Positions 8,167 to 20,123 of a DNA stretch of 64,000 nucleotides are shown here, one piece after another. The position numbers were made by a program, and so were the translations under genes. The notes beneath the pieces were generated by a model that was not told where the DNA came from, did no database searches, and saw only the letters and a list, made by a program, of their open reading frames with translations. The stretch's first letter is position 1; the number at the start of each line of letters is the position of its first letter. The DNA comes from JAJXZJ01 sp050012855 (GTDB lineage Bacteria > Verrucomicrobiota > Verrucomicrobiia > Limisphaerales > J093), in assembly GCA_050012855.1 (NCBI GenBank), contig JBEKGJ010000012.1, positions 1-64,000 on the forward strand. Reading direction: 5' to 3'.

Positions 8167-10527
8167 TCAGCAACACCGGCGCACACCACGGAAACGGTGC
8201 TCGGTCATCGCAACGTAATGTTGCTGGTCCGTCTTACGGTCATGCGCGTGCGCCCCGGGGATCATGCTCGCCGGGCCGGCGTGATCCGCGGCGCAAACCA
8301 CGGCCGTTTGCCGGGCGCGGTCCATTTCCGCCTCGCCGGACAACTCCTTGAGCAGCGCGCAGCCGAGCGCAACGAGGCCGACGAGCTTGAGCGGCCGGCC
8401 TTCCCGCAGCGCGTAATCGGGCAGCCAGACCGGCGGTGTCTCCCGCAGTTCCGCGAGTTTCTTCCGCGCCAGCAGCAGGATCCATTCGCGGACACTCAGC
8501 AGCAGGATCACGCTGGCCAGCAGGAGAAACGCGCCGGCGACCAAGGCGTCGAGGAGGTTGTTGAACAACAGGCGATGGTTCGCTGGCAGCGCTGCCTGGG
8601 CGGCCCTCAGGGCGTCGTCGTCCCTCGCCAGGCCGGTCGCTGGATCCGCGGCCGCGATTTTCGCCATGTAAACCTTCGCGGCGGCCACAAACCCGATCCG
8701 CGGGTCCGAACTCCCGATCTTTTCCACGCCCGCGGTGAACGTCACCGCCACCAGCCACGCGAGCGGGACCAGCGTCACCAGGGCCAGCCACGGCCGGCCG
8801 GAATTTTTTCCGGAATTCGCGGCCGCGCCGCCAGCGAATTGCCTCTTCAAAATCACCGTGGTGGCCAGGCACAGGGCGATGGCGGCGAGCATCTGGTTGG
8901 CAATGCCGAAGAGCGGCCAGAGAGAGTTGATGCCCCCCAGCGGGTCGCGCACGCCCTGCACGAGAAAGTAGCCCCAGGCGGAAACCATGAGGCCGCTGGC
9001 CAGCAGGTTCGCGCCGAGCGACCGGGTGTCGGCCAGCGGCTTCCACACGCTGCCCAGCAAATCCTGCAGGATGTAGCGCGCCACCCGCGTCCCGGCGTCA
9101 ATGGTCGTCAGGATGAACAGCGCCTCGAACATGATCGCGAAGTGGTACCAAAGATCGAGCCAGCGGCCGTGAACGGTACGCGTGAAAATCTGCGCCATGC
9201 CGACCGCCAGCGTCGCGGCGCCGCCGGTGCGGCCGAACAGGGTCTTCTCGCCGACCTCCTGCGCGAGCGCGGCCATTTGCCCGGTGGTGACCGGAAAGCC
9301 CAGCGCGGTCACCTGGCTTACGGTGGCGGCGGGGTCGCCTTTTACATTCATGCCAAGGTAAACCCCGGGATCGAGGGTGCAGGCGGCGATGAGCGCCATG
9401 ATGGCCACCAGCGATTCCAGGCACATGGCGCCGTAACCGATCGTGCGGGCATAAGACTCGCGGGTGACGAGCTTGGGGGTCGTGCCGCTCGCGATGAGCG
9501 TGTGGAATCCGGAGATGGCCCCGCACGCGATGGTGATGAAGCAAAAGGGAAAGAGCTTGCCGGCCATGACGAGGCCGGAGCCGTCCACGAAACGGCTCAA
9601 GGCAGGCATCCGCAGATCGGGCAGTATGCAAAAAATCCCGGCCGCCAAGGCGAAGATGGTGCCGAGCTTCATGAACGTGCTGAGGTAGTCGCGCGGCGCC
9701 AGCAGCAGCCAGACCGGCAACACGCTCGCCGACAGGCCATAGAGGATGATCGCCCAGGCCAGCGTGAGGTCGCGCAGTCCGAGCCACTGTGACCACTGGG
9801 CATTCTGATAAATCAGCTTTCCCCCCCAGACCGCCAACAGCAGCGCCAGCGCGCCGAAAACCGACGCCTCCAGCACCCGACCGACGCGCCAGAACCGCAG
9901 GTAAACTCCCATGAACAGGGCGATGGGAATGGTCGCGCCCACGGTGAAAATTCCCCACGGGCTCTCGGCCAGCGCCTTCACCACCACAAGCGCGAGCACC
10001 GACAGCAGAATCACCATGATCGCGAGGATTGCGACCAGCGCGATATGACCGGCGGTCGTGCTCAATTCCTCGCGGACCATTTGCCCCAGCGATTTGCCGT
10101 CGCGCCGCAGCGAGCAGAACAGGACCACGAAATCCTGCACCGCGCCGCCGAGCACGCAGCCCACCAGGATCCACAACGCGCCGGGCAGGTAGCCGAATTG
10201 GGCGGCCAGCACCGGACCCACCAGCGGTCCCGGGCCGGAAATGGCGGCGAAGTGGTGACCGAAGACGATCCAGCGGTTGGTCCGGACAAAATCCTTGCCG
10301 TCGTCATGGACTTCACACGGGGTGGCACGACGGTCGTCGAGCGCCAGCACGCGGGCGGCCACCCACTTGGAATAGAACCGGTAGCCCAGGGCGTAGGAGC
10401 ACAGCGCGGCGATCAGGAGGTACGCGGAATTGACCGGCTCGTCGCGCCGAACCGCCAACACCGTGTAAGCAAAGGCACCGGCCAGCCCGACCAGGGACCA
10501 GCCCAAGACTGCGGTCAGTCGTTTCAT
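8167..10527 (-). CDS. cstA: Carbon starvation protein A, peptide/pyruvate transporter family
   Basis: 786-residue polytopic membrane protein of the CstA family (inner membrane; known members take up peptides or pyruvate). Diagnostic stretches are the N-terminal NSAYLLIAALCSYALGYRFY, then FGHHFAAISGPGPLVGPVLAAQFGYLP, GFHTLIASGTTPK and LFGIANQMLAAIAL. About 16-18 hydrophobic segments are seen. ATG 10527 follows the stop of the GNAT gene by only 4 bp, so the two are likely translationally coupled as the end of a DUF1080-GNAT-cstA operon. The tail beyond residue 620 is longer and more basic than in the E. coli protein. Confidence 0.93.
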   Translation of the reverse strand: MKRLTAVLGWSLVGLAGAFAYTVLAVRRDEPVNSAYLLIAALCSYALGYRFYSKWVAARVLALDDRRATPCEVHDDGKDFVRTNRWIVFGHHFAAISGPGPLVGPVLAAQFGYLPGALWILVGCVLGGAVQDFVVLFCSLRRDGKSLGQMVREELSTTAGHIALVAILAIMVILLSVLALVVVKALAESPWGIFTVGATIPIALFMGVYLRFWRVGRVLEASVFGALALLLAVWGGKLIYQNAQWSQWLGLRDLTLAWAIILYGLSASVLPVWLLLAPRDYLSTFMKLGTIFALAAGIFCILPDLRMPALSRFVDGSGLVMAGKLFPFCFITIACGAISGFHTLIASGTTPKLVTRESYARTIGYGAMCLESLVAIMALIAACTLDPGVYLGMNVKGDPAATVSQVTALGFPVTTGQMAALAQEVGEKTLFGRTGGAATLAVGMAQIFTRTVHGRWLDLWYHFAIMFEALFILTTIDAGTRVARYILQDLLGSVWKPLADTRSLGANLLASGLMVSAWGYFLVQGVRDPLGGINSLWPLFGIANQMLAAIALCLATTVILKRQFAGGAAANSGKNSGRPWLALVTLVPLAWLVAVTFTAGVEKIGSSDPRIGFVAAAKVYMAKIAAADPATGLARDDDALRAAQAALPANHRLLFNNLLDALVAGAFLLLASVILLLSVREWILLLARKKLAELRETPPVWLPDYALREGRPLKLVGLVALGCALLKELSGEAEMDRARQTAVVCAADHAGPASMIPGAHAHDRKTDQQHYVAMTEHRFRGVRRCC

Positions 10528-10531
10528 CTCG

Positions 10532-11053
10532 TCATTTTTCCGGAGGCCGGGTTCGCGGCCGCGACGTCCGCCGGGCGCCTGGCTGGCCGAGGGTGAACTG
10601 GACGACAACCAGGTCCTCGCGCGCTTTCGCGCCAAGCCGTTCCCAGAAAATCCGGCCGCGGCGGTTGTTCTGGTATAAAAACAGATTGCATTTGGCAATG
10701 CCGAGGGTCTTCAGCCTGGCCAAAGCGATTTCCGTCAGTTTGCGGCCGATGCCCTGGTTCCGGCAATCCGCCGCCACCGCCAGATGGTGCAGATAGCCGC
10801 GCCGGCCTTCATGGCCGCACAGCACCGCCCCCAGCAGGCGCCGATGCGTCCGCGCCACCTGGCTGAGGCCGGGATTCCTCCGGAGAAACCGGCGGAGCGG
10901 CGGCAGGCGGTCGGATTCATTCAACCCCACGCCTTCGGTTTTCCGCCACAGCCGGAGCGCGGCGGGAAGATCGGCGGCTGTCATGGGGCGGACAATCCAT
11001 GGTGCCGTGAGCGCCGCTCGTCGCGGGGCGGGTTCGCTCCGACGGGAGTTCAT
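10532..11053 (-). CDS. GNAT family N-acetyltransferase
   Basis: 173 residues with the GNAT fold. Acetyl-CoA-binding motif A is visible as YLHHLAVAADCRNQGIGRKL (the R-x-x-G-x-G/A element), followed by the usual beta-strand and helix LFLYQNNRRGRIFWERLGA. The substrate is unknown. ATG 11053 overlaps the stop codon of the upstream DUF1080 gene (ATGA), and the stop lies 4 bp before cstA, so the gene sits in the middle of a three-gene operon. The last 20 residues are Arg/Pro-rich and unlike the family. Confidence 0.85.
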   Translation of the reverse strand: MNSRRSEPAPRRAALTAPWIVRPMTAADLPAALRLWRKTEGVGLNESDRLPPLRRFLRRNPGLSQVARTHRRLLGAVLCGHEGRRGYLHHLAVAADCRNQGIGRKLTEIALARLKTLGIAKCNLFLYQNNRRGRIFWERLGAKAREDLVVVQFTLGQPGARRTSRPRTRPPEK

Positions 11054-11772
11054 TCGCCGGCGGGAACCCGCAGTTTCAGATTGCGGAACCAGACGCCGCC
11101 GCCGTGTTCCTGCAGCAGGAAATGACCATGGATTTTCGTGCCGAAACCGGCGACGTCCTTGAACTTGCTCTTCGCCACCGCCGCCTTCACGGCGTCGCTG
11201 CCCAGTTCGTATTCCAGGACCTTGATGCCATTGAGCCAGTGTTCGACGTGGTTGCCGCGGACCAGGATGCGGGACTGGTTGAACTCGCCCACCGGCCGGC
11301 ACCGTGTGCCGGGAATCGGCGGCAGGACATCGTAGAAACTCGCGGTCTGGTGAAGCGGGCCCGCCTTCGCGTCCTCGTTGGCGATGTCATCGATGATTTG
11401 GTATTCGTGGCCGATGGCGCTGGCGCGTTGTTCGGTGATGAAATACTTCACGCCGCTGTTCGCGCCGGGCGCCACCTTCCACTCGAAGGCCAACTCGAAG
11501 TCGCCGAACTGCTCGTCCGTGATGATGTCCCCGCCGCCCCCGCGGAGCGCGCAGCAGAGGCAGCCGTCCTTGATCGCCCAGCCTTTGGTGGGGAAGGATG
11601 GCCGCCTGAAGTTGCGCCAGCCCGTGGAATGTTGGCCGTCGAACAGCAGCCGCCACCCGGCGGTCTTTTCGGCCTCGGTGAGCTGGTTGGCCGGGGCGCC
11701 GAGGGCGGCGGGACCGACGGCGGCCAAGGTCAGCGCGATCAGGGAGGCGAGGCGAAGGAACGTCAAACGCAT
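11050..11772 (-). CDS. Secreted DUF1080 protein (3-keto-disaccharide hydrolase family)
   Basis: 240 residues with a signal peptide (1-25, ending ALGAP). The DUF1080 (PF06439) domain fills the rest: WRLLFDGQHSTGWRNF, then DIITDEQFGDFELAFEWKV, GVKYFITE and a late HGGGVWFRNLKLR. The fold is concanavalin-like; characterised relatives cleave 3-keto-glycosides after an oxidoreductase has oxidised the sugar, and such oxidoreductases (Gfo/Idh/MocA type) also occur in this window. ATG 11772 is the start. The stop overlaps the GNAT start, and the gene is divergent from secA with 126 bp between. Confidence 0.9.
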   Translation of the reverse strand: MRLTFLRLASLIALTLAAVGPAALGAPANQLTEAEKTAGWRLLFDGQHSTGWRNFRRPSFPTKGWAIKDGCLCCALRGGGGDIITDEQFGDFELAFEWKVAPGANSGVKYFITEQRASAIGHEYQIIDDIANEDAKAGPLHQTASFYDVLPPIPGTRCRPVGEFNQSRILVRGNHVEHWLNGIKVLEYELGSDAVKAAVAKSKFKDVAGFGTKIHGHFLLQEHGGGVWFRNLKLRVPAGE

Positions 11773-11849
11773 AGGTTTTGTGTGCTTTTCCGGTTTGTAG
11801 CCGGGGCGGCGCGGCGGGGTCAAGCGCTCCGAGGCCGCCCCGGATTGTT

Positions 11850-11878
11850 TTGACGCCTTTGAGCCGTTTCCGTAAGGT
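11850..11878 (+). promoter_or_regulatory. Predicted sigma-70-type promoter of secA
   Basis: A -35 box TTGACG (11850-11855) and a -10 box TAAGGT (11873-11878) are separated by 17 bp. A start point near 11885 would give a leader of about 14 nt before the secA ATG at 11899. This is seen by eye only. Confidence 0.4.
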
Positions 11879-11898
11879 CGTCGAATTGAGTTTTTGCC

Positions 11899-14982
<3,084 letters not shown>

Positions 14983-15009
14983 GCCCCGGCCCGGGGTTTC
15001 CAAACCGTC

Positions 15010-16062
15010 ATGAAGAAGAAAGCGTACGCCGCCGCCGGGGTGGACATTGACCTGGGGAACCGGGTCAAGGCGGGGCTTCCCCAGATGCTCGCCGCCACGC
15101 ATCGGCGCGGGGTCTTGGGGAAAGTGGGCGGCTTTGGCGGGTTGTTCGCGCTCGACACCCGCAAATACCGTCAGCCGGTGCTGGTTTCCAGCGTGGATGG
15201 CGTGGGCACCAAGCTCAAGATTGCCTTCGCGATGGACCGGCATGACACCATCGGCCAGGACCTGGTCAACCACTGTGTGAATGACATCGCCGTGCTGGGC
15301 GCGGAGCCGTTGTTCTTTCTCGACTATCTGGGAACCGGCCGGCTGCAACCACGGGTGTTTACCGGGATCATCCGCGGCTTTGCCCGGGCCTGTGTGGAAA
15401 ACCATTGCGCCCTGATCGGCGGCGAAACCGCCCAGATGCCCGGCTTCTACCAGCCCGGCGAATACGATGTCAGCGGCACGATTGTGGGCGTGGTGGAGAA
15501 GGAGCGGATTCTGACCGGGGCAACGATCCGGCCGGGAGACGTGATCCTCGGCCTCGCCTCGAGCGGTTTGCACACCAACGGTTATTCCCTCGCGCGGAAG
15601 GTTTTCTTCGAGCAGATGAAGCTCAAACCGCGCAGCCGGGTCGCCGAGCTTGGGGGAACGATCGGCGACGAGTTGCTGAAGGTCCACGTCAGCTATGGCG
15701 GGATCGTCCGCCAACTGATTCAGAACTTCAATCCGCCGGGCAAGCCGACGGTGATCCGGGGTCTGGCCCACATCACGGGTGGCGGTTTCGTGGACAACAT
15801 CCCCCGGATCCTGCCGCGGAAATGCAATGCGGTGATTCGTACCGCGGCCTGGGAACCGTTGCCCGTGTTCCGTCTCCTGGCCGAACGGAGTGGCGTGACG
15901 AAGGCCGAACTCTACCAGGTGTTCAACATGGGCGTCGGCATGGTGGTCATCGTGGCGCCGGATCAATCAGAGGCCATCCTCCGGTTGATCCGAACCCGTG
16001 ACCACCCGGCCTGGGTGATTGGCGAGATCACCAAGGGAACGGGAATTACGGTCCTGGCTTGA
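15010..16062 (+). CDS. purM: Phosphoribosylformylglycinamidine cyclo-ligase (AIR synthetase)
   Basis: Closes the imidazole ring in purine synthesis (FGAM + ATP to AIR). 350 residues, the normal length. Family motifs are YAAAGVDIDLGN at the start, SSVDGVGTKLKIA, NHCVNDIAVLGAEPLFFLDY, ALIGGETAQMPG and LASSGLHTNGYSLAR. It follows secA at 27 bp. No other purine genes are nearby. It is convergent with gltX; the 142 bp between them show no strong terminator hairpin. Confidence 0.97.
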   Translation: MKKKAYAAAGVDIDLGNRVKAGLPQMLAATHRRGVLGKVGGFGGLFALDTRKYRQPVLVSSVDGVGTKLKIAFAMDRHDTIGQDLVNHCVNDIAVLGAEPLFFLDYLGTGRLQPRVFTGIIRGFARACVENHCALIGGETAQMPGFYQPGEYDVSGTIVGVVEKERILTGATIRPGDVILGLASSGLHTNGYSLARKVFFEQMKLKPRSRVAELGGTIGDELLKVHVSYGGIVRQLIQNFNPPGKPTVIRGLAHITGGGFVDNIPRILPRKCNAVIRTAAWEPLPVFRLLAERSGVTKAELYQVFNMGVGMVVIVAPDQSEAILRLIRTRDHPAWVIGEITKGTGITVLA

Positions 16063-16204
16063 ACTGACCCGCCCTGTTTTGAGTCCCGGTTAGGCTTTGG
16101 CAGCCTTGTCCGCCGTTGCCTCCACCTCGGACTCACGGTTCCGATTCCAGACTGTCACCACAGGTTCACACCCGGAGCAGGAAGGCACAGAGTCCCCCAC
16201 GAGG

Positions 16205-17554
16205 CTATCCGGCAATGACGACGAGGGCGCGTTGGAGGCGCTCCAAGACGCGTTCCCGGCCTAACACTTCCATCAAGCGGTAAAGGCTGGGGCCGCTGGA
16301 TTTGCCGGTGCAGGCCAGTCGCGTCGGATGCACCAGCACCCCGGCCTTCACGCCAAGTTCGGCCGCGACGCGTTTGAGACAGGGCTCGATGGAGGCAGCC
16401 CCAAAATCGGACAGTTGTCGCAACGCCTCGGCCAGAGTTGCCAGGCGCTGCCGTTGCTCGGGGAGAAAATCCTTTGCCGCCGCCGCCGGGTCGTAGCCGG
16501 TCACCTCCGTAAAGTAGAAACCCGCATAGCCGGGGAGTTCGGAGAGCGTCTTGAGTTTGCCTTTGCAGGTGTCGATCGCCGCCTTGACGTAATCGAGCGA
16601 AAAACGGTTGGTGTCAATGCCCGCCTTCGCGAAGGTGTGGACGCAGAGCTCATGGAACCGGTCGTCGGTCATGACGCGGAGGTATTCCCCGTTCATCCAG
16701 AGGAGTTTGACCATGTCGAAGCGGGCGTTGTGACGGAGGACCTGCCCCAGATCGAAGCGTTCCACCAGCTCGGGTGTCGGGATGATTTCGCGGTCGTCCT
16801 TGGGGGACCAGCCCAGGAGGCTGAGGTAATTTACCACCGCCTCCGGGACAAAGCCTTCCGTGATGTAGGTCATCAACGAGGCGCCGGTGTCGCGCTTGCT
16901 CATCTTCGTGCCATCGGCGTTGAGAATGAGGGGAAGGTGGGCGTATTTCGGCGGGTTGACCCCGAAGGCGCGGAAGAGCGCGATGTGCTTGGCCGTGTTT
17001 GAAAGGTGGTCTTCGCCGCGGATGACATGGGTGATTCCCATTTCGAGGTCGTCCACCACGTTGACCAGGTGGAACACCGGTTGGCCGTCGGAACGAATCA
17101 GGACGAAATCGGGGTCCAGGGCCTCGCGGTCGGTCAGTTCGCGCCGGACGTCGCCCACGATCAAGTCCGGGATCACGATCGGCTCGCGGGGCATCCGGAA
17201 CTTGATTGCCCCTTCGTTTTGGTAGGCCAGGTCGCGGGACAGCAGCGCCTCGACCCGCCGCTGGTAAAGCTCACGACGTTGCGACTGGAAATACGGCCCG
17301 CGGTCCCCCTTGCAGGGCCCGGTGGCATCGCCGGTCAGCGGTCCCTCGTCCCACGCCAGGCCAAGCCAGCGCAGCCCCCGAAGGATGACTTCGACCGCCT
17401 CCTGGGTGTTGCGGGCGGCGTCGGTGTCCTCGATCCGGAGGATGAACTTGCCGCCGACGTGGCGGGCAAAGAGCCAGTTGAACAGGGCGGTGCGGGCGCC
17501 GCCAATATGGAGGAAGCCCGTGGGGCTGGGGGCGAAACGGACGCGGATGCTCAT
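16205..17554 (-). CDS. gltX: Glutamyl-tRNA synthetase
   Basis: Class I synthetase that charges tRNA-Glu, 449 residues. The N-terminal RFAPSPTGFLHIGGARTALFNWL carries the HIGH-type signature, and KMSKRDTGAS is the KMSKS loop. The zinc-binding cysteines of the E. coli type are not evident. ATG 17554 (MSIRVRFAPS) fits the family; an in-frame start 7 codons earlier is possible. A long inverted repeat lies upstream at 17641-17686. Confidence 0.96.
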   Translation of the reverse strand: MSIRVRFAPSPTGFLHIGGARTALFNWLFARHVGGKFILRIEDTDAARNTQEAVEVILRGLRWLGLAWDEGPLTGDATGPCKGDRGPYFQSQRRELYQRRVEALLSRDLAYQNEGAIKFRMPREPIVIPDLIVGDVRRELTDREALDPDFVLIRSDGQPVFHLVNVVDDLEMGITHVIRGEDHLSNTAKHIALFRAFGVNPPKYAHLPLILNADGTKMSKRDTGASLMTYITEGFVPEAVVNYLSLLGWSPKDDREIIPTPELVERFDLGQVLRHNARFDMVKLLWMNGEYLRVMTDDRFHELCVHTFAKAGIDTNRFSLDYVKAAIDTCKGKLKTLSELPGYAGFYFTEVTGYDPAAAAKDFLPEQRQRLATLAEALRQLSDFGAASIEPCLKRVAAELGVKAGVLVHPTRLACTGKSSGPSLYRLMEVLGRERVLERLQRALVVIAG

Positions 17555-17878
17555 GTTTCGGACACCGGCGATCACGCCGGCATGGTCATGAGGCTACCCT
17601 TGGATGGAAGGTCATGGCAAGACTGGCGGGGCAAAAAGTCGGCGGGTTTTGGGATGACACACGGAATTACATCGCCAAAACCCGCCGCTTGCTTCCCCTT
17701 CCCGAGAAGGAGTTGCAAATTATTACCCGCGGCCTGGAACGTCCTTGGTATCCAAGGCTTGCTCGGGCTGCGCGGTCATTCAAACGGTTTTCGCCGCCGC
17801 TTGTCAAGCCCCGAACCGTACAAGTCCTCTCAAGCAATTTACGTGCCATAAACCCAGCCGGGCTTGGGGTTTCTTCGG
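17555..17878. other. Gene-free spacer between gltX and a secreted protein gene
   Basis: 324 bp without a convincing gene. A short plus-strand open frame (from 17614) has no recognisable family and its codon use is not distinctive. The notable content is a 12-bp perfect inverted repeat (17641-17652 and 17675-17686). Confidence 0.5.
17641..17686. repeat. 12-bp perfect inverted repeat upstream of gltX
   Basis: GGCGGGTTTTGG (17641-17652) and CCAAAACCCGCC (17675-17686) enclose a 22-nt loop. It may end the upstream minus-strand transcript (stop at 17879), or act in the gltX leader, or bind a protein. No long T-run follows on the minus strand, so a classical terminator is not certain. Confidence 0.45.
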
Positions 17879-19900
17879 TCAAGGATTTCCGCTGCCTTGA
17901 AGGCTGAAAAACGCCGCCGATCCGGCGGACGGCAGCGTTGCCGGCGAGGCGGGGTTGGTGGCGACGCTCTGCCATTGGGCGGCACTCAGGTTGGTCTTTT
18001 GCTGAACCACGTACGGCGGTGCTCCACCTGTCCAGGTTAGAACCACATTCCTGCCGCTCAAGGCAATGCCCGTGATTTGCAGGCTGCCGGCCGGCTGGCT
18101 CGCAATGCTCGCCGGTGTCGCGAAGGGGCTCGTCAGCACTACGGCGTTCGTGTCGCCCGGCTGCCCCTGGCTGTAGTTGGCCGTGATGGTGATCAACGTG
18201 GCGCCTTTCAGATCCACGCCGGTGAGATCGAAATCGAAATCGCCAGGGTTGGCATTCCGGTCGCTGGCCGAATTGTCCACGAAGGTGGCCAGCCAGATGC
18301 GACCCTGCACAAACCCGTTGGGCAGCGCCGGAATCTGTGCCGCCGCGCCGTTGGTCAGCCCCACCGGGTCAACGGCGTAAAGATCAATCGCGGTGCTTGG
18401 CCAAAAGTTGGTGTCGGCGATGGGCACATGGCCGGCCAGACGGGTGGCGGTGGTGTTGGCGGCCAGGATGGGCACGACACCCTGCGTGACGTCCAACAGC
18501 GCCGCTGCGTAGAGGTTGGTGAGGAAGGCGCCGGCCGTGCCGCCGTAAGGCATGGTGGGGCTGACGGGGAACGGGAAATTGTTGGCGAGGAAATTCCCGC
18601 GCGCGGAAACGATGGTTCCGAGGGACAACTGGTCGAAGAACCCAAGGTCGTCGGCCATGTCCGCGAAGCCGCTGCCCGGGAACAGGGAGTTGGGCCAGTT
18701 GTTGAAAATCACGTTCCCTTCGAGGTCGTCGCTGACGCCGTTGAAGTCCGAGCCGATGCGGTACTGCGAGTTATTCCCCGCGGCGTTCACGGCCGGCACA
18801 CCGTTGGTGAACCAGGTTTGCCCATCCACGCCCACGCCGATATAATTGCCCGCAATGACGATGTTCGTGCCGGGATTGTTGCCGTAGAACTCGATCGTAT
18901 GGTCGTAGCCGTTCATGGCCGAAGGCACGGTTCCGCCAATCACATTCCGCTCGTCCGCGTCATGCACCCCGTCCCCGTCCACGCCAATCACGGTGTTGTC
19001 GCCGGACCGGCCGATTTCAATCGCCCCTTCAAACTGGAAGTCGCCGGTGTAGGCCGGATCGAAGGCCACGTCATAATCGGTCAGCCCGTCCGGCAGCACG
19101 GCGATGAAGTTGCCGCTGATGCGCGTGCCCTGGCCCTCGATCACGATCGGGATCGCCGACTGTACGATCACATTGAAGTCGGCGCGGGGCGTGGTGGAGG
19201 CCGGCGACACGCCAATCGTGAGGTTGTCAATGTTCACCGGGTTCTGGCCGTCGGGGTCGAGGTTGCGGAATGCCGTGATGGCGTAGGCGGTGCCGGCCAG
19301 GGTTTTCCCGTCGGGAGCCACGCCAATCCAGCATCCGGCCACCTGGCTGCCCGCCGCGCTGCCGCTGGCATCGCAGGCAAAGGAGATGCCGTAATTCCAG
19401 GGGTCGTCCGGGGCCGGGACCTTGCCCAGCAGGCAGAGCCCGCGGAGGGTCACGTTGGTCGCGCGGAACACGCCCAGGATGGCGAACTCGCTGTCCCCGT
19501 AGCCGGCGTTGCTGTTGTCGGGCGCGTAATTCAACGAGGTGAAATTACCGTTCCGCGAATCCAGGACGACCTGCAGTTTCGCGTTGTTCGCGGCGAGGAT
19601 CGGATTGGTGTTCGGCACCGCGCCCGGCTGGCTGTAGCCATCGAGGGTCACGTTGTTGTTGGTGATAAGCGGATAGCCACCTGCCGGCGTGGCGATGAAG
19701 AACGGACCGGTGCCTGGCAGGTTGAACTGGACCGTATCGCCATCGGCCAATTGGTTCAAGGCCTGGAGCAGCGACGTTTGCCCCGCCCCGGGGCTGACGT
19801 TGTTGGTCGTGGTGACGGTGATGATTTTGGCGCGGGCCGCCGGCAGGACAAGCGCGAGGAGCAGGGTTCCAATCAGACGGGCGCGGGTTCGCATGGTCAT
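17879..19900 (-). CDS. Secreted beta-helix-like protein
   Basis: 673 residues with a signal peptide (about 1-22, ending AARA). After it comes an ITVTTTNNVSPGAGQTSLLQAL segment and GDTVQFNLPGTG, as in CSLREA/right-handed beta-helix surface proteins, followed by Asn/Gly-rich repeats such as RISGNFIAVLPDG and IVIAGNYIGVGVDG that look like beta-helix rungs (about residues 40-450). The C-terminal 80 residues (LQITGIALSGRNVVLTWTGG, then PPYVVQQKTNL) match the beta-sandwich module seen at the ends of many exported verrucomicrobial proteins. It is probably a surface or secreted carbohydrate-binding or adhesion protein; no catalytic residues can be assigned. ATG 19900 or 19894. A 9-bp inverted repeat lies in the leader. 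Confidence 0.7.
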   Translation of the reverse strand: MTMRTRARLIGTLLLALVLPAARAKIITVTTTNNVSPGAGQTSLLQALNQLADGDTVQFNLPGTGPFFIATPAGGYPLITNNNVTLDGYSQPGAVPNTNPILAANNAKLQVVLDSRNGNFTSLNYAPDNSNAGYGDSEFAILGVFRATNVTLRGLCLLGKVPAPDDPWNYGISFACDASGSAAGSQVAGCWIGVAPDGKTLAGTAYAITAFRNLDPDGQNPVNIDNLTIGVSPASTTPRADFNVIVQSAIPIVIEGQGTRISGNFIAVLPDGLTDYDVAFDPAYTGDFQFEGAIEIGRSGDNTVIGVDGDGVHDADERNVIGGTVPSAMNGYDHTIEFYGNNPGTNIVIAGNYIGVGVDGQTWFTNGVPAVNAAGNNSQYRIGSDFNGVSDDLEGNVIFNNWPNSLFPGSGFADMADDLGFFDQLSLGTIVSARGNFLANNFPFPVSPTMPYGGTAGAFLTNLYAAALLDVTQGVVPILAANTTATRLAGHVPIADTNFWPSTAIDLYAVDPVGLTNGAAAQIPALPNGFVQGRIWLATFVDNSASDRNANPGDFDFDLTGVDLKGATLITITANYSQGQPGDTNAVVLTSPFATPASIASQPAGSLQITGIALSGRNVVLTWTGGAPPYVVQQKTNLSAAQWQSVATNPASPATLPSAGSAAFFSLQGSGNP

Positions 19901-19924
19901 TCCTTTTGACGTAGCATTGCAGGT

Positions 19925-19957
19925 GCCAAGGCGGCCGTCAAACGGGTACGCCTTGGC
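19925..19957. repeat. 9-bp inverted repeat in a divergent intergenic region
   Basis: GCCAAGGCG (19925-19933) and CGCCTTGGC (19949-19957), with a 15-nt spacer, lie between the divergent secreted-protein gene (start 19900) and the DUF6057-type operon. The symmetry and position would suit an operator or leader hairpin; neither is proven. Confidence 0.35.
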
Positions 19958-20123
19958 CCAACGCACGTCCGCTCGGAGGAGGGATACGCGACGGGGCCGG
20001 TAGCGTTGGGCGTCTCGCACCAAAACGCTGCCCTCATGACCGCCGTGCCCCCTGGCTCCCCGAAACCGCCCGCGGCGATGGACGGTTGGCTGGGGGCAGC
20101 GAACCCGTTCCGGCAACGGCGGA

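Noticed and set aside
17614..17907. Small plus-strand gene before the secreted beta-helix protein
   Set aside because: It overlaps the end of the minus-strand gene, has no family similarity and contains the long inverted repeat.
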